64,000 nt of DNA from Kryptolebias marmoratus (lineage: Eukaryota; Chordata; Actinopteri; Cyprinodontiformes; Rivulidae). The notes beneath the pieces are model-generated. The model saw nothing but the letters and a program-made list of their open reading frames with translations. It was not told the origin of the DNA and searched no databases. Location: NCBI RefSeq assembly GCF_001649575.2, contig NC_051437.1, positions 11,746,003 to 11,810,002 of the forward strand, given 5' to 3'. This document shows, one piece after another, positions 21,851 through 33,975 of the stretch (position 1 is the stretch's first letter; each line of letters starts with the position of its first letter). The position numbers were made by a program, and so were the translations under genes.

Positions 21851-23269
21851 TTTACAGTAAGAAGCAGTAATAAGATAGATGCCATAACAAAAAGATTTTT
21901 AGATGATATAAACCATGTGCAAAAGGTATATAAAAATTTATGGACAATACTATATTGCAAGTTGTCATATAAGAGATGATGAAACACTAACAGCTTTGGC
22001 AATAGTCAAACACTCTGCAGAATAACCTGCATGCATTTATCAAAAATATTGGCAAAGCTCTGATGGCTTAAGTTCACCTCTGTGATTAAAGTGTGCGTTA
22101 AAAATTAAATGTTGTGACTTTGTTGTCCCAAGTTTGCATCTCCATCTTAATTTTCCCCTGGTGTTACTGAAATCTCTAAAATCAAATCATGAAAATCAAA
22201 CATCTAGCAGCTTTGTTTTATGAATACAATCTATCTATATCCTACATTGGTTTTTATGTCACTCATTTTTTTTGTGTAATTTACTGCCATCCTCACTGTT
22301 GACTTTACCAGTGTCTTTTGATTGAAAAAAAACCCCTACATTATAGACAATTCAACAATGCAAAACCCCTGAATTTCATCTGAGACAGACAGTTTTATTC
22401 ATTAAACTCCAACACTTGTCATTCCTGTTCCTGTTCTACAATTTTGAAATGCTTACAGGTTTTGTCTACATTAACAACAGACCTAGAAAGATCTATTTTC
22501 TCTAAAGATATTAAGAAACTTAGCTAGAATCGCTGCATTTTGGGGAGAAAAGCATCAAGCTAACCGAGCTTGTTGACTTATGCAAGTCTACAAACTGGAA
22601 CCCAGTTGCACAGAGCTGCATGTGTGTTTACCCAAAGCAGAAGGACACTTCCGACCTTCAAAAAAAAAGCCATAATGATGATACTGAACATTGGCTCAAA
22701 TGCCGACTGTTTGAAAGTAAGAAAACAGCATCTTAGAAGGCAAATGGTATACAGCAAATGTTATTACATATTGCTGAGACTTTCTACAAGTGGCACTAAC
22801 ATAAAGATGTGCATTTACTGAGCATAGAAATGGAAACACGCCATTAGTGCTTTTCTTTCTTACCCAAGTACGGACACTTTGGACTTTAAAATCTTAAGAT
22901 AGCCATGGCCAAATGTAAAACACAAGGCAGCCCAATACAAATAGTGAAGTTACAGTGCTAGTTTCATAGTTTTCTATACAACTGCTATGTTAGCATTTAA
23001 ATGATGTTTTCAGCTGGTTAACATGATAGTGAAACACAGATGGCACGATGGGATTATAGCCAAGGCATGAGGCTATAATCTAGTGACAACTCTAGTGACC
23101 AGTCTATTCAGGACCCTGATACACTGCCACCATGCCACAACTTTGCTACAGAAACAGACTGTGCTTCTTGGTGAAAATATAAGAAAAATCTTTTGTACCC
23201 AAGTCTGGATAAACCTGAACAGAAAAATGCACCAGTTTTGTAGAAGTTTGTCTTCTCTTCAGGGCTGAT
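21851..23269. other. No gene seen; unique sequence
   Basis: AT-rich unique sequence. Frames of 66 and 83 codons (near 21.8 and 22.6 kb) have no domain. Confidence 0.6.
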
Positions 23270-23400
23270 CATTCATTCAGAGATGGATGGCGACTGCCTG
23301 TCTGCAGGTTATCTAATTATACCACCATTAATAAAACATAATTAATTAAGAGGTTGTATCAAGCAATTGTCAGCATCAAGTGAAATTCACATTAAAGAAT
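23270..23400. other. Complex island with homeodomain-like words; possible enhancer
   Basis: The stretch carries clustered TAAT-core words: ATCTAATTATACC, CATTAATAAAAC and ATAATTAATTAAGAGG. It is otherwise non-repetitive, which is typical of conserved neural or mesodermal enhancers in fish gene deserts. No comparison was possible, so this is only a texture-based suggestion. Confidence 0.2.
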
Positions 23401-23639
23401 GACAGAGAGAGGTGGGGAGACAAAGAACAAACTAGTGGACAGAATTACTTTATCCTTGTTGTGTGATTGACAAAATCACATTTTATATAAATTCTCTTTG
23501 CACATGTTCCACTTGAAAAATTCAAATCACTGAATTCAGCTCATTTATTTTCTCTGGGTAACAAAAGATTTTTTCTGAATAAATAAACTCCCTTTCATCT
23601 TTTTATTTTAATGTTTTTATAAGTTTTGTATGCTTTATT
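23401..23639. other. No feature seen
   Basis: AT-rich unique sequence. Confidence 0.6.
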
Positions 23640-23880
23640 ACTTTCACCTCTCCATTTCTTCTTATCCTCCCATCTCTTTCTCCAGCCTCTCTCCTTATGA
23701 ATGCTACAACTGCAGCAGAGTGACAATAGCCGCCCAGCCTCTGGATCCCACAGGGCATTCATTATGACTGACTGTATTATGTAAAGCACTTAAAATGCCT
23801 AATTATGCTTTCTGCCTGGCTCTATTTTAGTTCCTAAGAGCTGCAGTCTTCTGACTGATGGTCCTTGGGGACTCTTCACT
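23640..23880. other. Complex island; possible conserved element
   Basis: A pyrimidine-rich start (CTCTCCATTTCTTCTTATCC) gives way to a balanced, repeat-free stretch with GTGACAATAGCCGCCCAGCC and GCCTAATTATGC. A GACAATAG Sox-like word and a TAATTA homeodomain core are present. The short minus-strand frame at 23595-23789 is rich in lysine, arginine and tryptophan because it reads the pyrimidine run backwards, so it is not a gene. Confidence 0.2.
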
Positions 23881-26800
23881 CTGTTTGAAATATATATTTT
23901 TTTCTTATATCTTCTCTTCACTTAACAGTGTATCTTCAGACACAGACATCTTCTGTCAGAAAAGGCGTCAGTTAAAGCACAAGGGTTTGGCTGCCTGAGG
24001 AATTAAAGATAAAGATAATTTTGTTGGCAGTTTTCATATGGAGACGGCAGTGAGGAAATCTTCTTCATGTGCAATTTGTGAATGTGTTTCAATTTATTTG
24101 TCTTAAAATAAAATGATAGTTCAGTGAGCAGATGATTCAGAGCAAACTGTTACGTAATAAGAAAGTCAAGGATTAGAATAATAAGTTATGCGCAACATTT
24201 CATGAAAATTTAAGCTTTTATAGGTCTGTATTATTGTGATTTACTGGCAGCGGCAACATAATGAAATCTGAACAGAGACAGTCAGGTTTTGCTTATAACA
24301 CTTATTTTGCAGAAAATGGTTTAATTGAATCTCTAATTTTTTAGCTAATTGCACTAAAGCTTCATTTTTTTCCACCTGGACTGATTCTTTTTAACTAAAA
24401 ATGTTGCACTCAGTCCAGCTTTGAGTTTGTGTATTCTCAGAGGTTCGTGGGAGTGGGTGGATCATTGTGTGTGTGTGTTCACATGATGAAGATGAAGCAG
24501 AAGAGTGAGTGTGGTTCAGTGTGTAACCATTGTAGGTGGAATTTGTAGTGTGCACGATAGATTTGTGTCTGATTGTCTCCAAAAATTACCATAAGCAAAT
24601 AGAACAAATCCCTAATTGTTTTACCATCAGAGATGTCTGAATAATATACAGATTGTGTATGACGTCGCACCAGCAGAGACACAACTTCTAATCTAACCAA
24701 CACCAGGTTACACTCAGGTCACAGGCCAAAGCAAAGTGTTGTTCCCTTCATATAAAGCAAATAAAGTGTCTTCAAGGTGACAGAGCATAAAGTTTATTTG
24801 ACCATTGCTGAGCTTTCGACCTTCTTGTCTGTACCTCGTTCTACCATAAGGCTTCCTATGGGTGAAATTCTCTGTTGGGCTCTTTTTCCGTTACAGAAGC
24901 CAAAGCAGATGGTTGACTACTGACGTGCAAGGAAGCCTGCTTAATGTGGACGCTGCACTGCAGAGTTACTGGCAATACGGGGAAAAGGTTGATTGAGTTT
25001 GAAGTGAATTAGCTGTATGTTTCATTATTTGTTACGGCAGCCCTGTGTGTCAACACGTTTTTTTGGGGGGGAAATATTTTGTTTTATAGTAAAGATGAAA
25101 CAAACAACAAAATATCCCATCTGGAAATTTATATTTTAAAACATTTTGTTCAGGGAATTTTTTAAAAAAAATTTCTGCAGTATCTAAACTGAGGCTGTTT
25201 ATTGTTAGCAGGTTTTCTTACACAAACATTAAAATCTATTATTATATATTTCTGCACTCATTTGTTCTTTTTTTATTTTTAGTTTGCATTTCTTTCTACA
25301 GATTACACAAGTAATTATCTCATTGTTACTGTGTTGCAGTCTCTTTACATAAGTGTTTTTTTTCTTTTCATTTCTTATTACTTCTTATTATCTTTATTAT
25401 AAATGTATTAATTATAGATCAGAAACAATCAAGCAATATTTGTGATAATAAAAAGTTGGGGCATAGTTAAATATAAATGAAAATGGAATGCTATGATGCT
25501 TTTGAAAAAATTTTTTACAAGTCATTTATTATAGTGGAAAGTGGTGAAAGACATTTCAAACATAAATTTTGTTTTTAGAATATTTAGTTAATCTTGATCA
25601 GTAGGTGTCTGTGTTCCTGACAATTAGAAGGTGGTCAGCTCAGTTTAACCCCACCCCTCACCCCCCACTACCAACACATGTCAGAGTCAGTGCTCTGGAA
25701 AACTAAAAAAAGTACCCTAAAATACAGTTTATTTACCAATTTTAGGAAAAGATTTTCTGAATTTAAATTCACATAATTTGTCAATATATTTCTGCGTGGC
25801 TATATCAATAAAATATTTGGAGCATCCAAAGACATCTATGTATACAAAGGACAAGGTTGTAAAGCAGTGAATAGCATTAGTCATAGGGGTGTCCTTTGCC
25901 TCTGTATTAGGAACAAACTTTATTTTACTGCGGAAATTAGAGCATGTACCCTTGAAATTCTTTATCAGTGAGCAATGTCATTCTTTGAATTCACAGATGC
26001 ACATTTGTTTTTAAATCTAGGAAACAGTCATATACATACAACTGCCCTGTGCTCTGAGAAATCAAAAACTAATATCTTTTTGAAAATTTGTACTTTGTGT
26101 CCATTTTAATGAGAGCAGAAAGACCATAATGCTTGTTGGGAGGGTAAAATGTAATACAAACACTCCATAGTTTATTAAATAAAAGGGGCAGAGAGGCACT
26201 TTGGAAATGTGCAGTCACCTCTGACAAACACTTCCCAGTTGATCAGATGAAGCATCTGTCCATCACTGTGACATGCGAAGTTCAGCTCATCAGTGAATGT
26301 ATTAAACACCCTCACTGGAATAAAAAAAAGTCATATCTGTAAACTAGAGGACTGTGGACAAAATATAAATGTTTTACTCAAACTATGATGCCGTTCTTAG
26401 TTGAAATTCAGTTTGAATTATTTTGTTATTAGCTTCTCAATACTAACAGTTGTAGAAAACTTAGAACCACTGATGAAGATAACATGGAGCGAAGTTAGGT
26501 GCTGAGCAGCAAACTTTAACATATACAGCCATATTATATACATTGAAATTTTCTAATTTCTCAGTTCCTTTTTGTTTTTTAGCTAAAAATATTCAGAATA
26601 CCGAGTCACAGAATTGGAAATGTACTAAAAGTAATCTAAACACCTGATTCATTTGTCATTTCCAGATAAAACTGTCATTTAAGTTGTTCACAGGTATAGG
26701 ATGATGGTGGTTTCTACAACTGACAAAGCATATACTGTAACTGACAATTGTTGGAAAAAGTCATTTGGGTTGTTCCTTCTTTCTCTTCTAAAAAGCCTTT

Positions 26801-28158
26801 CTGTCCATCTTACCTCAGCAAACCTTATCAGGTAATTAACGTCCTGAATGGAGGTTTAATGACCCTCACATCCACCTTGTTTAAAAGAAGTGGAATTAAA
26901 GATGGTATCTGGACATGTAATAATGCAGGAGGAGCCAGATATCAGGAACGGCAAGCCTGAGCATCAGTGTCATCATCCTGCTGATCCGGCACTGAGTCCT
27001 GCTCATGCATTATGAGAACCCCTCAAGGCAGGTAAAGTCTTCTGACACCTCCTGACTTTTTTTATTTCTGCTCTCAACAGCAGACAAAGAATAGTTTACA
27101 CCCTATAAATCATGACTGCCATGACTGTAAATGGGTAGATGAATGGAGGCTAGAGGTTCAAAAAAGTGAACTCAGTAAAATTTAAATAGTACTTCAATAC
27201 ATTAAATTTGTAGCAGGGTTTTTGGAACTAGTCGCCAACAATCACAACCCTAATGAGACACTACCACTAGTTAGTTAAACAAAAAGGTTCAATTTAGGTA
27301 TAGTGAGCTTAAACACAAAAGACAACAAAAAGATGTTTTATGAAACACTTTCAAAAAATGAATTTAATTCAATACAAAAGTAGTTTAAATTGACCAAAAT
27401 GGTTTTGTCAAAAATAGTAACTGGACAGAATTTAAATTTGTTCAAAATAGTAATGTATTTTTGTGTTTCTGTTGTGTGAACGTGCGTATCTAATGTCTGT
27501 GTGCCCAAAAATGAGTGAGAACCACTAAGTTTTCAAGTTCAAACACTCTCCAGTACTGTCTTTAAAGAACACTGAAAGTAAAAGTGAAAGTAAAACATTT
27601 AAATATTCTCAAAGTGTTTGAGAATGAATGAACATCCCCAAAACATGCTCTAAGAAAATATTAAATAAATAAAAAGCAACCCACACACATCTGAAATTTG
27701 TGGTATTTTCTTCATTTGCACAGAACTATAAAACAAAATAAGTAAGTCAAGATTGATCTGTAAAAGATAAGAAATCACAAAGACCTGTAACCATCTCTCC
27801 AATCAACCCCCTTCACCATAATTTTTTGGCCTTAGTCACAATTGTATAAACTGCAGTGCAAAATCAGGTTATCTCACCTATTGACCCAAAAAAACAAAGA
27901 AATATCTCCTAATGCTGCCATATTATGTGGTGAAGAGTAAATGTTCTTTATTTTTTTTAATAAACTGGATAATACAGCAAAAGCAACAGGGAGTTAAAGA
28001 TCAAGACAGCTGAACATAAAATTGCAATTAGAAATAATGATGTTCAGTAGCCAGGCACAAACATGATGTTAGCTCATTCAGATTTATGATCGGAAACGTA
28101 ATCGAAATGCTGCCCGAGGGAGGACACAAAACAAATCGTAACAGAGAGAGAAACGTAG
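23881..28158. other. No gene seen; unique sequence
   Basis: Over 4 kb with no supported gene or transposon. A short GT run lies near 24463-24480, and G-rich and T-rich runs near 25060. The stretches at about 24720-24960 and 26780-27050 look more complex than the rest (for example CCTTATCAGGTAATTAACGT near 26824) and may be conserved, but I cannot show it. Confidence 0.55.
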
Positions 28159-28374
28159 ATGGTATTTTTATGTTGCGCTTTTAAACTTCAAACTGCATCA
28201 AAGGACAGAACACTGCTTGACAAAAATGATCAGGCTTATTTTATTTTATTTTTTACATCTTGTGCATTCCAAAATAAGGTTGTTTTTAAAGTTGTGCATA
28301 GATTAATAATGATTGAAAACCTCTTTCCCCTTTTTTTATTGTCTGTGATGTGGTTGGCACAATTTGCCAAACAA

Positions 28375-28650
28375 ATACAGCAGAGCAGAAGGCACTTTAC
28401 ACAGACTGGTGTCAAATGGCCTCATAATAGCAATGATAGAATGGATAAAATTGCAGAGGAAGTCATAGAAATGTTGGGCTCCCTGACAGCACAACAACAG
28501 CTCATATGTTGCACCGCAACAATACATAATCCCAGATGTGTAACAGAGCAACTGTCAAGCTCTGGACGACTTGAATCATGGAGGGGTTTTCACTCATACT
28601 GTGCTCCTTTCAGCTCGCCAGTGGCAAACACAGAGGAATCCCACTGATTC
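28375..28650. other. Complex island under the longest frame of the window
   Basis: The longest stop-free frame (162 codons, 28159-28647, plus strand) lies over this island. The translated sequence starts with cysteine- and phenylalanine-rich low-quality protein, has no domain, no signal peptide that makes sense and no coiled coil, and an overlapping 71-codon frame is open on the other strand. The DNA itself, however, is balanced and repeat-free, with words such as CTCATAATAGCAATGATAG and GGCTCCCTGACAGCACAACA. I therefore read it as a possible conserved non-coding element rather than a gene. Confidence 0.25.
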
Positions 28651-29904
28651 TTGACATCAGAATTGCACTATGTTGGCTACTAAAGTCTTATTGTTGCTGA
28701 CATGTTCCCTACAGTGTCTCTGTCTGCCACGCTAAGGATGGGTCACCTAATTTCACACTTACACGGTGCCGCTATCATGGTTCACATGCCCGCTGTTCAT
28801 TACTAGAAAAAAGGAAATACCTTATTTATTTTCAAGCAATCATCGGAAGGTTTTGCCTCTTAATGCTTTTATTTTTGAGGTTTTTGTTGACTGTCATGTC
28901 TTATTGCCTATATAAGTAGTTTATTAAATCTTTGAGGTTAACAACTTTAAATGGCAACAAAAGAAAAAAAAAACTAAGACTGTAGCACTCAAAAGACTGG
29001 CCTTGGGAACATTGTTAGCTTACATAAAAAGTATTAATAATTCACTAAATTACACTTGACAAGTCAATTGGGCTGTGAGCTTTTCTTCAATAGTTTCCTC
29101 TAAGTGTGGATATTACGCTTTAATGTTTATAGCCTCAGTCTGTTTCTCCAACTGTAGTGCTCTTAGAAAACCAACAGGCCAGGAGCAATGCAGTATTACT
29201 TTCTGTCATCATTTCTCTGCAAGATTAAAAGAATAAAACTAAAGAAAAAATGACAGAAACCAGATTAGCATATTCTTTTTGCTGACATGTAACAGTTTGA
29301 CATACCAGGTTTAGATTGACCCCACCAGAAGCACGTGACGTAAAGAAGGTCTGAATGTGCAGCTTTTGTGGGTTTGTTTTATAGAGTATTCTTTATGTAA
29401 AACAGCATATATGCAATTTCAATTTTTCACAAAGTATACCTTTTTAAAACACAAAAGAGTTGTAAAATCCTATTTCACATTTACCAACATTTCAATAACA
29501 TTTGATTTTAAATTCAACACTACACCAGTACATTTAGGTTTATGTACAAATTTAAAGTTGGATTAAATCAGTGAAAAAAATTATAAGTAATGGAAAAATT
29601 ACCAAAAAAAAAAAGAAAGAAATATGATCTTTTTACATAGATACATAATATTGATAAAATATAGTTTGTTACAATAAATACTGATTACAAATGCAGGACT
29701 TTAATTTATATTTATAATAAAACAAATATTAAACAGCTTTTCAGTAATTTCAAGCTAAATATTTGAATTTGACTGATTTCTTTTACCAGATATATAATTT
29801 TTTTGTTCTCACACTATAAAACTTAAGTTATCTACCAATAGAAAAGAAAGAAAAAGATAATGCTGTGGAAAAGCCACATTAATTAAACATAATTTTATGT
29901 GATC
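28651..29904. other. No gene seen; very AT-rich towards the end
   Basis: Unique sequence; 29400-29880 is extremely AT-rich with A and T runs. No transposon recognised. Confidence 0.6.
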
Positions 29905-30085
29905 CAATGTGGGAGAACTTGGGACCACATGGGAACACGAACATGTTCTAAAATTACATTAGAAATGTGCAGGAACATGTGTTCACATGTTCCGTGTTCA
30001 TTTAACATGTAAATTACATGAATTTAAATGATTTTTTAATGTGAAATTCATGTTTAAATTCAAAATTCACATAGGCAACATGTAC
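29905..30085. repeat. Cluster of ACATGT-type palindromic words
   Basis: Within about 180 bases there are many near-identical palindromic words: GAACATGTTC at 29939-29948, GGAACATGTG, TTCACATGTTCC, TTTAACATGTAAA, TTACATGAA and AAATTCATGTTTAAATTC. The whole block can fold on itself in several ways. It looks like a short diverged dispersed repeat or a MITE remnant. No terminal repeats or coding sequence are evident. Confidence 0.45.
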
Positions 30086-30419
30086 AGCCACTTGTTTCAT
30101 ATTTATTACACTTTTTTAGCGCTTTTCTTATTTACACTGTAAACACATATCACAGTTCCACCATTATACATATTTAAACAAATTACAAGTGCTGCTCGTT
30201 TGCTCATACAGTAGGTCTAAAAAAAAAAGAAAAGCTCAGTTCACAGCTCACAAATTTAATCACCATCTTATTAATATTTATGTACTTGTCAACTGAATTA
30301 TGGAGCTACAAGCTCATGGAGACTCAGTTTTAAGGTTGGATTACATGAAGGCTTGAGTGTGATATTGATTGTGTCCTGTTTGATTTGACAACTATTGCAT
30401 CTTTCTGCATGTTTCCCAC
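30086..30419. other. No feature seen
   Basis: AT-rich unique sequence. Confidence 0.6.
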
Positions 30420-30655
30420 CAGCCACCAGACTGGCTGTGCCTACCTGTTCTCGCCCCTCATTCTCCCAGTGCTGTCTGCTTTATCTCCTTTGCATTACTC
30501 AGAGGTAATTTACAATGCCTGTGGCGTGATGGTTCCTTGTATCCCTCCCTACTGATCATCAAACAAGCCTCCAGCCGTGAACTCTGACTGCTGCCTATGC
30601 CGCCTCCCTATCATCCTCCTCGCACTGAGCACATAACAGAGAGGAAGGGAGATTG
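30420..30655. other. GC-richer island upstream of the possible first exon
   Basis: A balanced, repeat-free stretch with words such as GCCTCCAGCCGTGAACTCTG and CTATGCCGCCTCCCTATC. It sits directly before the TATTTATA box and may be promoter-proximal sequence if the exon downstream is real. Confidence 0.2.
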
Positions 30656-30831
30656 TATTTATAGAAAGGGAGGGAGGGAGAGAGAGAGCAATCAAAAGGA
30701 ACACGAGGAGAGAGTTATCGGTTCGATTGAACGACGTTTCTTTTCTCTAGTAGCACAGAGAAGATTTCATTGAAAGGCTGTTGCAGTCTATCGATCGGCC
30801 CTCAGGGAAAGATACTGTGAAGCCATGGATG
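30656..30831 (+). promoter_or_regulatory. Possible promoter and first coding exon (weak)
   Basis: Several features coincide. A TATTTATA box lies at 30656-30663 (its complement TATAAATA is a consensus TATA box). A purine-rich GGGAGGGAGGGAGAG leader follows. There are at least seven CpGs within about 110 bases (30700-30800), in a window where CpG is scarce. No ATG occurs until 30825, where GCCATGG is a strong Kozak context. The ATG is followed after only seven bases (ATGGATG) by GTGAGAAAG, a good 5' splice site at 30832. This would be an exon coding for two residues and one base. Without transcript evidence or a downstream exon I cannot name a gene. It could equally be a conserved enhancer. Confidence 0.25.
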
Positions 30832-31544
30832 GTGAGAAAGGTTGAGGGACTCATGCAATGAGAGAAACACAGAAGCAGAACAACATTCATTTGTATTACA
30901 GGAGAATATGACTGGGGAAAAAAGAACAAAGAAAAGAGATCTAGTCTTCTCTGTGGCAAAAAGTTTTTTTTTCTTTTTCTTTCTTGTTTTAGTGGCTATG
31001 TGCTGCTTGTGGATCTGTAAAGGAGGAACAGAAACATAAAGGTCAAAGAAGCAGATGGGTCAGCTCCAGCTCAGTCTTCTTCACGAGAGAAGATCACACA
31101 GACTGCTGTGATTTAATCCGTGATAAATTGAAATGTTGGGAATATGTGGGTGGCGTTTGTTCTCAGAATCAGATAAAGTTGGAGGTATTGATTGGCAACA
31201 AATAAATAAAAAATAATAATGTTAAGTTTTGACCACGTCTTCAGATAAAACTTGAAAAAATATACTTAATACAGTATATTAAGATAATCCCTCCAGTAAT
31301 AAAAAGGCTATCATTTGAACAAAAACTAAAGTAATATCTAGTTTTCCCTGTTGATCATAAAACTTATACTGCCCTACCTGACTTGTTTTGAGATGACAGT
31401 TTTTTATTGTTGAAAAGTATTTTCTTGCCATTAAACTTCACATGAATCTATTTGAATTATTTCAAAGATATTATTGAACTACAATAGTATTTATACTTTA
31501 AAGACATTCAGACTTTGAGAATGAGAAGTCTGTTTAATGGGAAT
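30832..31544. other. No gene seen; would be intronic if the exon is real
   Basis: Unique AT-rich sequence with a T-rich, pyrimidine-dominated run near 30963-30990. No recognisable repeat. Confidence 0.5.
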
Positions 31545-31895
31545 ATTTATTGCCCACCACCATGAAATACAGGCAATCATGCAATTGTCTGCCTGTCTAT
31601 GTGTGTGTGTGCTTGTTTGTCTGTTAGCAAAATATCTCATGAACTAGTGAACAGATTTTAATGAAACTATCAGAAAACATTTATTGGATGTACATTTACA
31701 ACTGATTAACTCCTGCAGTCAATCCAACTCAGGTTTGCTGTCATAGCTGATTAGCGTTGGCAAAAATACCAGTAAGACAAAGTTATCTGGCAAAGATAAC
31801 TCAGTCAATTTTACAGATGTTGAGCTAAAATGTAGTGTGTTAGTAGCTGAGAGTCATTCACAGCACATATTCCAAGCACATACATACATATTATT
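31545..31895 (+). repeat. 270-bp interspersed repeat, full unit with its 5' end
   Basis: The copy starts at the recurring edge ATTGCCCACCACCATGAAA, passes a TGTGTGTGTG-rich tract and GTCTGTTAGCAAAATATCTC, then ATGAACTAGTGAACAGATTT, GGATGTACATTTACAACTGA, TCAATTTTACAGATGTTGAG and GTAGCTGAGAGTCATTCACA. The CCCACCACCA edge also appears at 39456 and, inverted, at 36730-36750, so it marks one true end of the family. No open frame is conserved among copies. Confidence 0.88.
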
Positions 31896-32479
31896 TTGTC
31901 TTTACAAAAAACTAATTTGACTGTTTTAATGGCTGATATCATGAAAACATAAAAGAATATAGTTTTTCTTTGTCTTTCATTAACTACTCATTTAACAACT
32001 TTTTTATCACTAGCTCTCATGATTGTCAATAAAAATAATCAATTTTAGGGTCCTTTCCACTGAAAATAAATCTTAAAAGTGTGGTTATGTGTAGTACTTA
32101 AAGAAAAAACAAACTTTTCTGAGAAAAGAGAAAAAAAAATAAGATGCAGACGGCATCATGCAAGAATTCAAATGATCTTACAAGTCCATTACATTCTGAA
32201 ATTGCCTTATGTGTAGGAATATTTAAATACTTTAGCAGCAACATTATTAGTGCAAGATATTTTTTCTGTTATATTAATAAACAGAAGAGTTACCTGGGAA
32301 ACTGTTGTTTTTTCATTTTAATAACTTTTTACATTTAGAAAAGAATCCAGTGCCCAGGTGTTATTTTACTCCCTGTTATTTTACTGAAACAAATACCATC
32401 TGTTAAAAATAAAACGACTGTTTCTTTCAGCTTGAAATGTAATCAAACAGCATGACTTTCTCAAATTTAGACATGTTAC
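31896..32479. other. No gene seen; unique sequence
   Basis: Very AT-rich unique sequence with no recognisable element. Confidence 0.6.
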
Positions 32480-32907
32480 TGTCAGTATCTGTGTTTTGTG
32501 TTACTGTTGGGTAGTTTTTTGTATTTAATGTTCTTCTTGTGTTTAGTTGCTCCCTGTGTTTTCCTGTCACTCCTCAGTTTTTTCAGTTCTCTGTTCCTGT
32601 CCCGCCCACATTTACCTGCTACTCGTCACCGATTGCTCAGGTGTTTCTGTTTCTGTTAATCTGTCCCAGTCTTTATACCCCCTGTGTCTCCACGCTCCTG
32701 TGTGGCTGCATTATCCTGCCTTTTGCCTGTAAACAAGTCTTCTGTTTGTCCTCTGAGTTTGTTATGCATTGAGTTCTCATGTTTATGTTTGTTTGCTGCT
32801 ATGACAGTTTTTCGTTTCCTCAGTTGTAAAAGTTAAGATTCTCCTCGAGCTCCTCATGTCAGTCTGCCCTCTTGGGTTTTTTAGAAAAACACACTTCACA
32901 CCTGACA
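32480..32907 (+). mobile_element. LTR-like or LINE-tail-like dispersed element
   Basis: The block opens with TGTCAG (32480-32485) and closes with CTGACA (32902-32907), an inverted pair as expected for LTR ends. It contains a TATA-like CTTTATACC near 32673, a pyrimidine-rich GC-richer middle (CCTGTCCCGCCCACATTTAC) and an end phrase CCCTCTTGGGTTTTTTAGAA resembling the TTTGGGTC phrase of teleost LTR and LINE 3' ends. I see no matching 4- to 6-bp target duplication, and no coding sequence flanks it. Two overlapping frames inside are low-complexity cysteine/leucine/phenylalanine readings of the pyrimidine-rich strand. Confidence 0.5.
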
Positions 32908-33479
32908 TTTATGCTTAAATCTTTCAACTTGAATTATTTCCTAAAGATTGGTATGCATCTTCCACATTCGTAAGATGGCTTCAAAAGTCTAAATGCGTAG
33001 TTGAGTTGCCATTTTTGCCTTGAACTTCAGATATCTGAACATACTTGTGAGGTTTAGTTAACGTGATTTGTGCGTTTGACACCTCTTTAATGCACTTGAT
33101 CTAACATACATTATTAGAAATGGTGTTAGGACAAACTAAAACATTCTGGTATGCAGTTTATTTATTATTAGAAGCAGAAATCTTGACCATTATCTCACTG
33201 CTACTCACTAGCAAATGCCAAGCCTGGGAGCAAACAACAAATAAAATTGCTCATTTAAAATTTGGGACATTTTAAACATCAAGCAACAAATGGAGGACTT
33301 CCTAAGAGCTGTCATGAAACCTTTCAGTTCATTATTTTAAGATCATAAGTTTTGCATGATGTTGTTTATAAACTTGTCCAACAAGTAGAGTTACACTATA
33401 GTCCAAGGAGTCACAAAGCATAAAGACAGATGCCTTTTCAGAACTAAAGTACAGAAGCTCAGGGTCGTGAAAGTCCTAC
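32908..33479. other. No gene seen; unique sequence
   Basis: AT-rich unique sequence. Confidence 0.6.
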
Positions 33480-33975
33480 ACCTGTCAACTGTACTGTCTG
33501 CCTAATGAGTCCAACCACCCCTCCAGCTCCTCGAGCACAGAGCCTTGGATCCATCCAGGGTTAGAGCATGCCCCATGAGAGAATATCCGTCCAACAGGGT
33601 TAGAATCAGCTCTGATGGATGACTCCTCTGAGACATGAGATGGTTGAGGTGGTCCTTGTCTCCCTTTGCCTTTCATCAGCAGAAAACTCTCACCGACAGT
33701 GTACATATGTACAGATAGACTCTGACCTTGTCTAAGACCACACACTTACACAGTCATGTTTTTGATTAGCAGTTTCTCACGACAGTGGAGAAGGTATGGG
33801 GAAAGGAGGTTAGGTATGATGAGGACGAAATGCACAGATTGTCCCCTGATAGATTGGGGACAAGGCCTCTAATCGCTCTTGATGTCATGTGCATGACCTC
33901 CCAGGATACAGAGCACAGATTCATCATTCTGTGTTCTCCTCTCATTTACCACCAAGTGAATCAGTGGTCATGATG
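33480..33975. other. Unassigned GC-richer block with frames on both strands
   Basis: About 500 bases stand out by balanced composition. On the minus strand a frame of 86 codons (33485-33745) ends in a stop and has a fairly protein-like composition, rich in S, G, E, with an acidic LEELEGW motif near its end. On the plus strand a 62-codon frame (33785-33973) follows. I recognise no domain in either. A short inverted pair TGTCCCC/GGGGACA lies at 33840-33862. Possibilities are a terminal exon, an old retrocopy remnant or a conserved element. None is supported enough to choose. Confidence 0.25.

Noticed and set aside
28159..28647. 162-codon plus-strand frame, the longest in the window
   Set aside because: No recognisable domain, poor composition in its first third and an overlapping open frame on the other strand. 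Kept only as a possible non-coding element.
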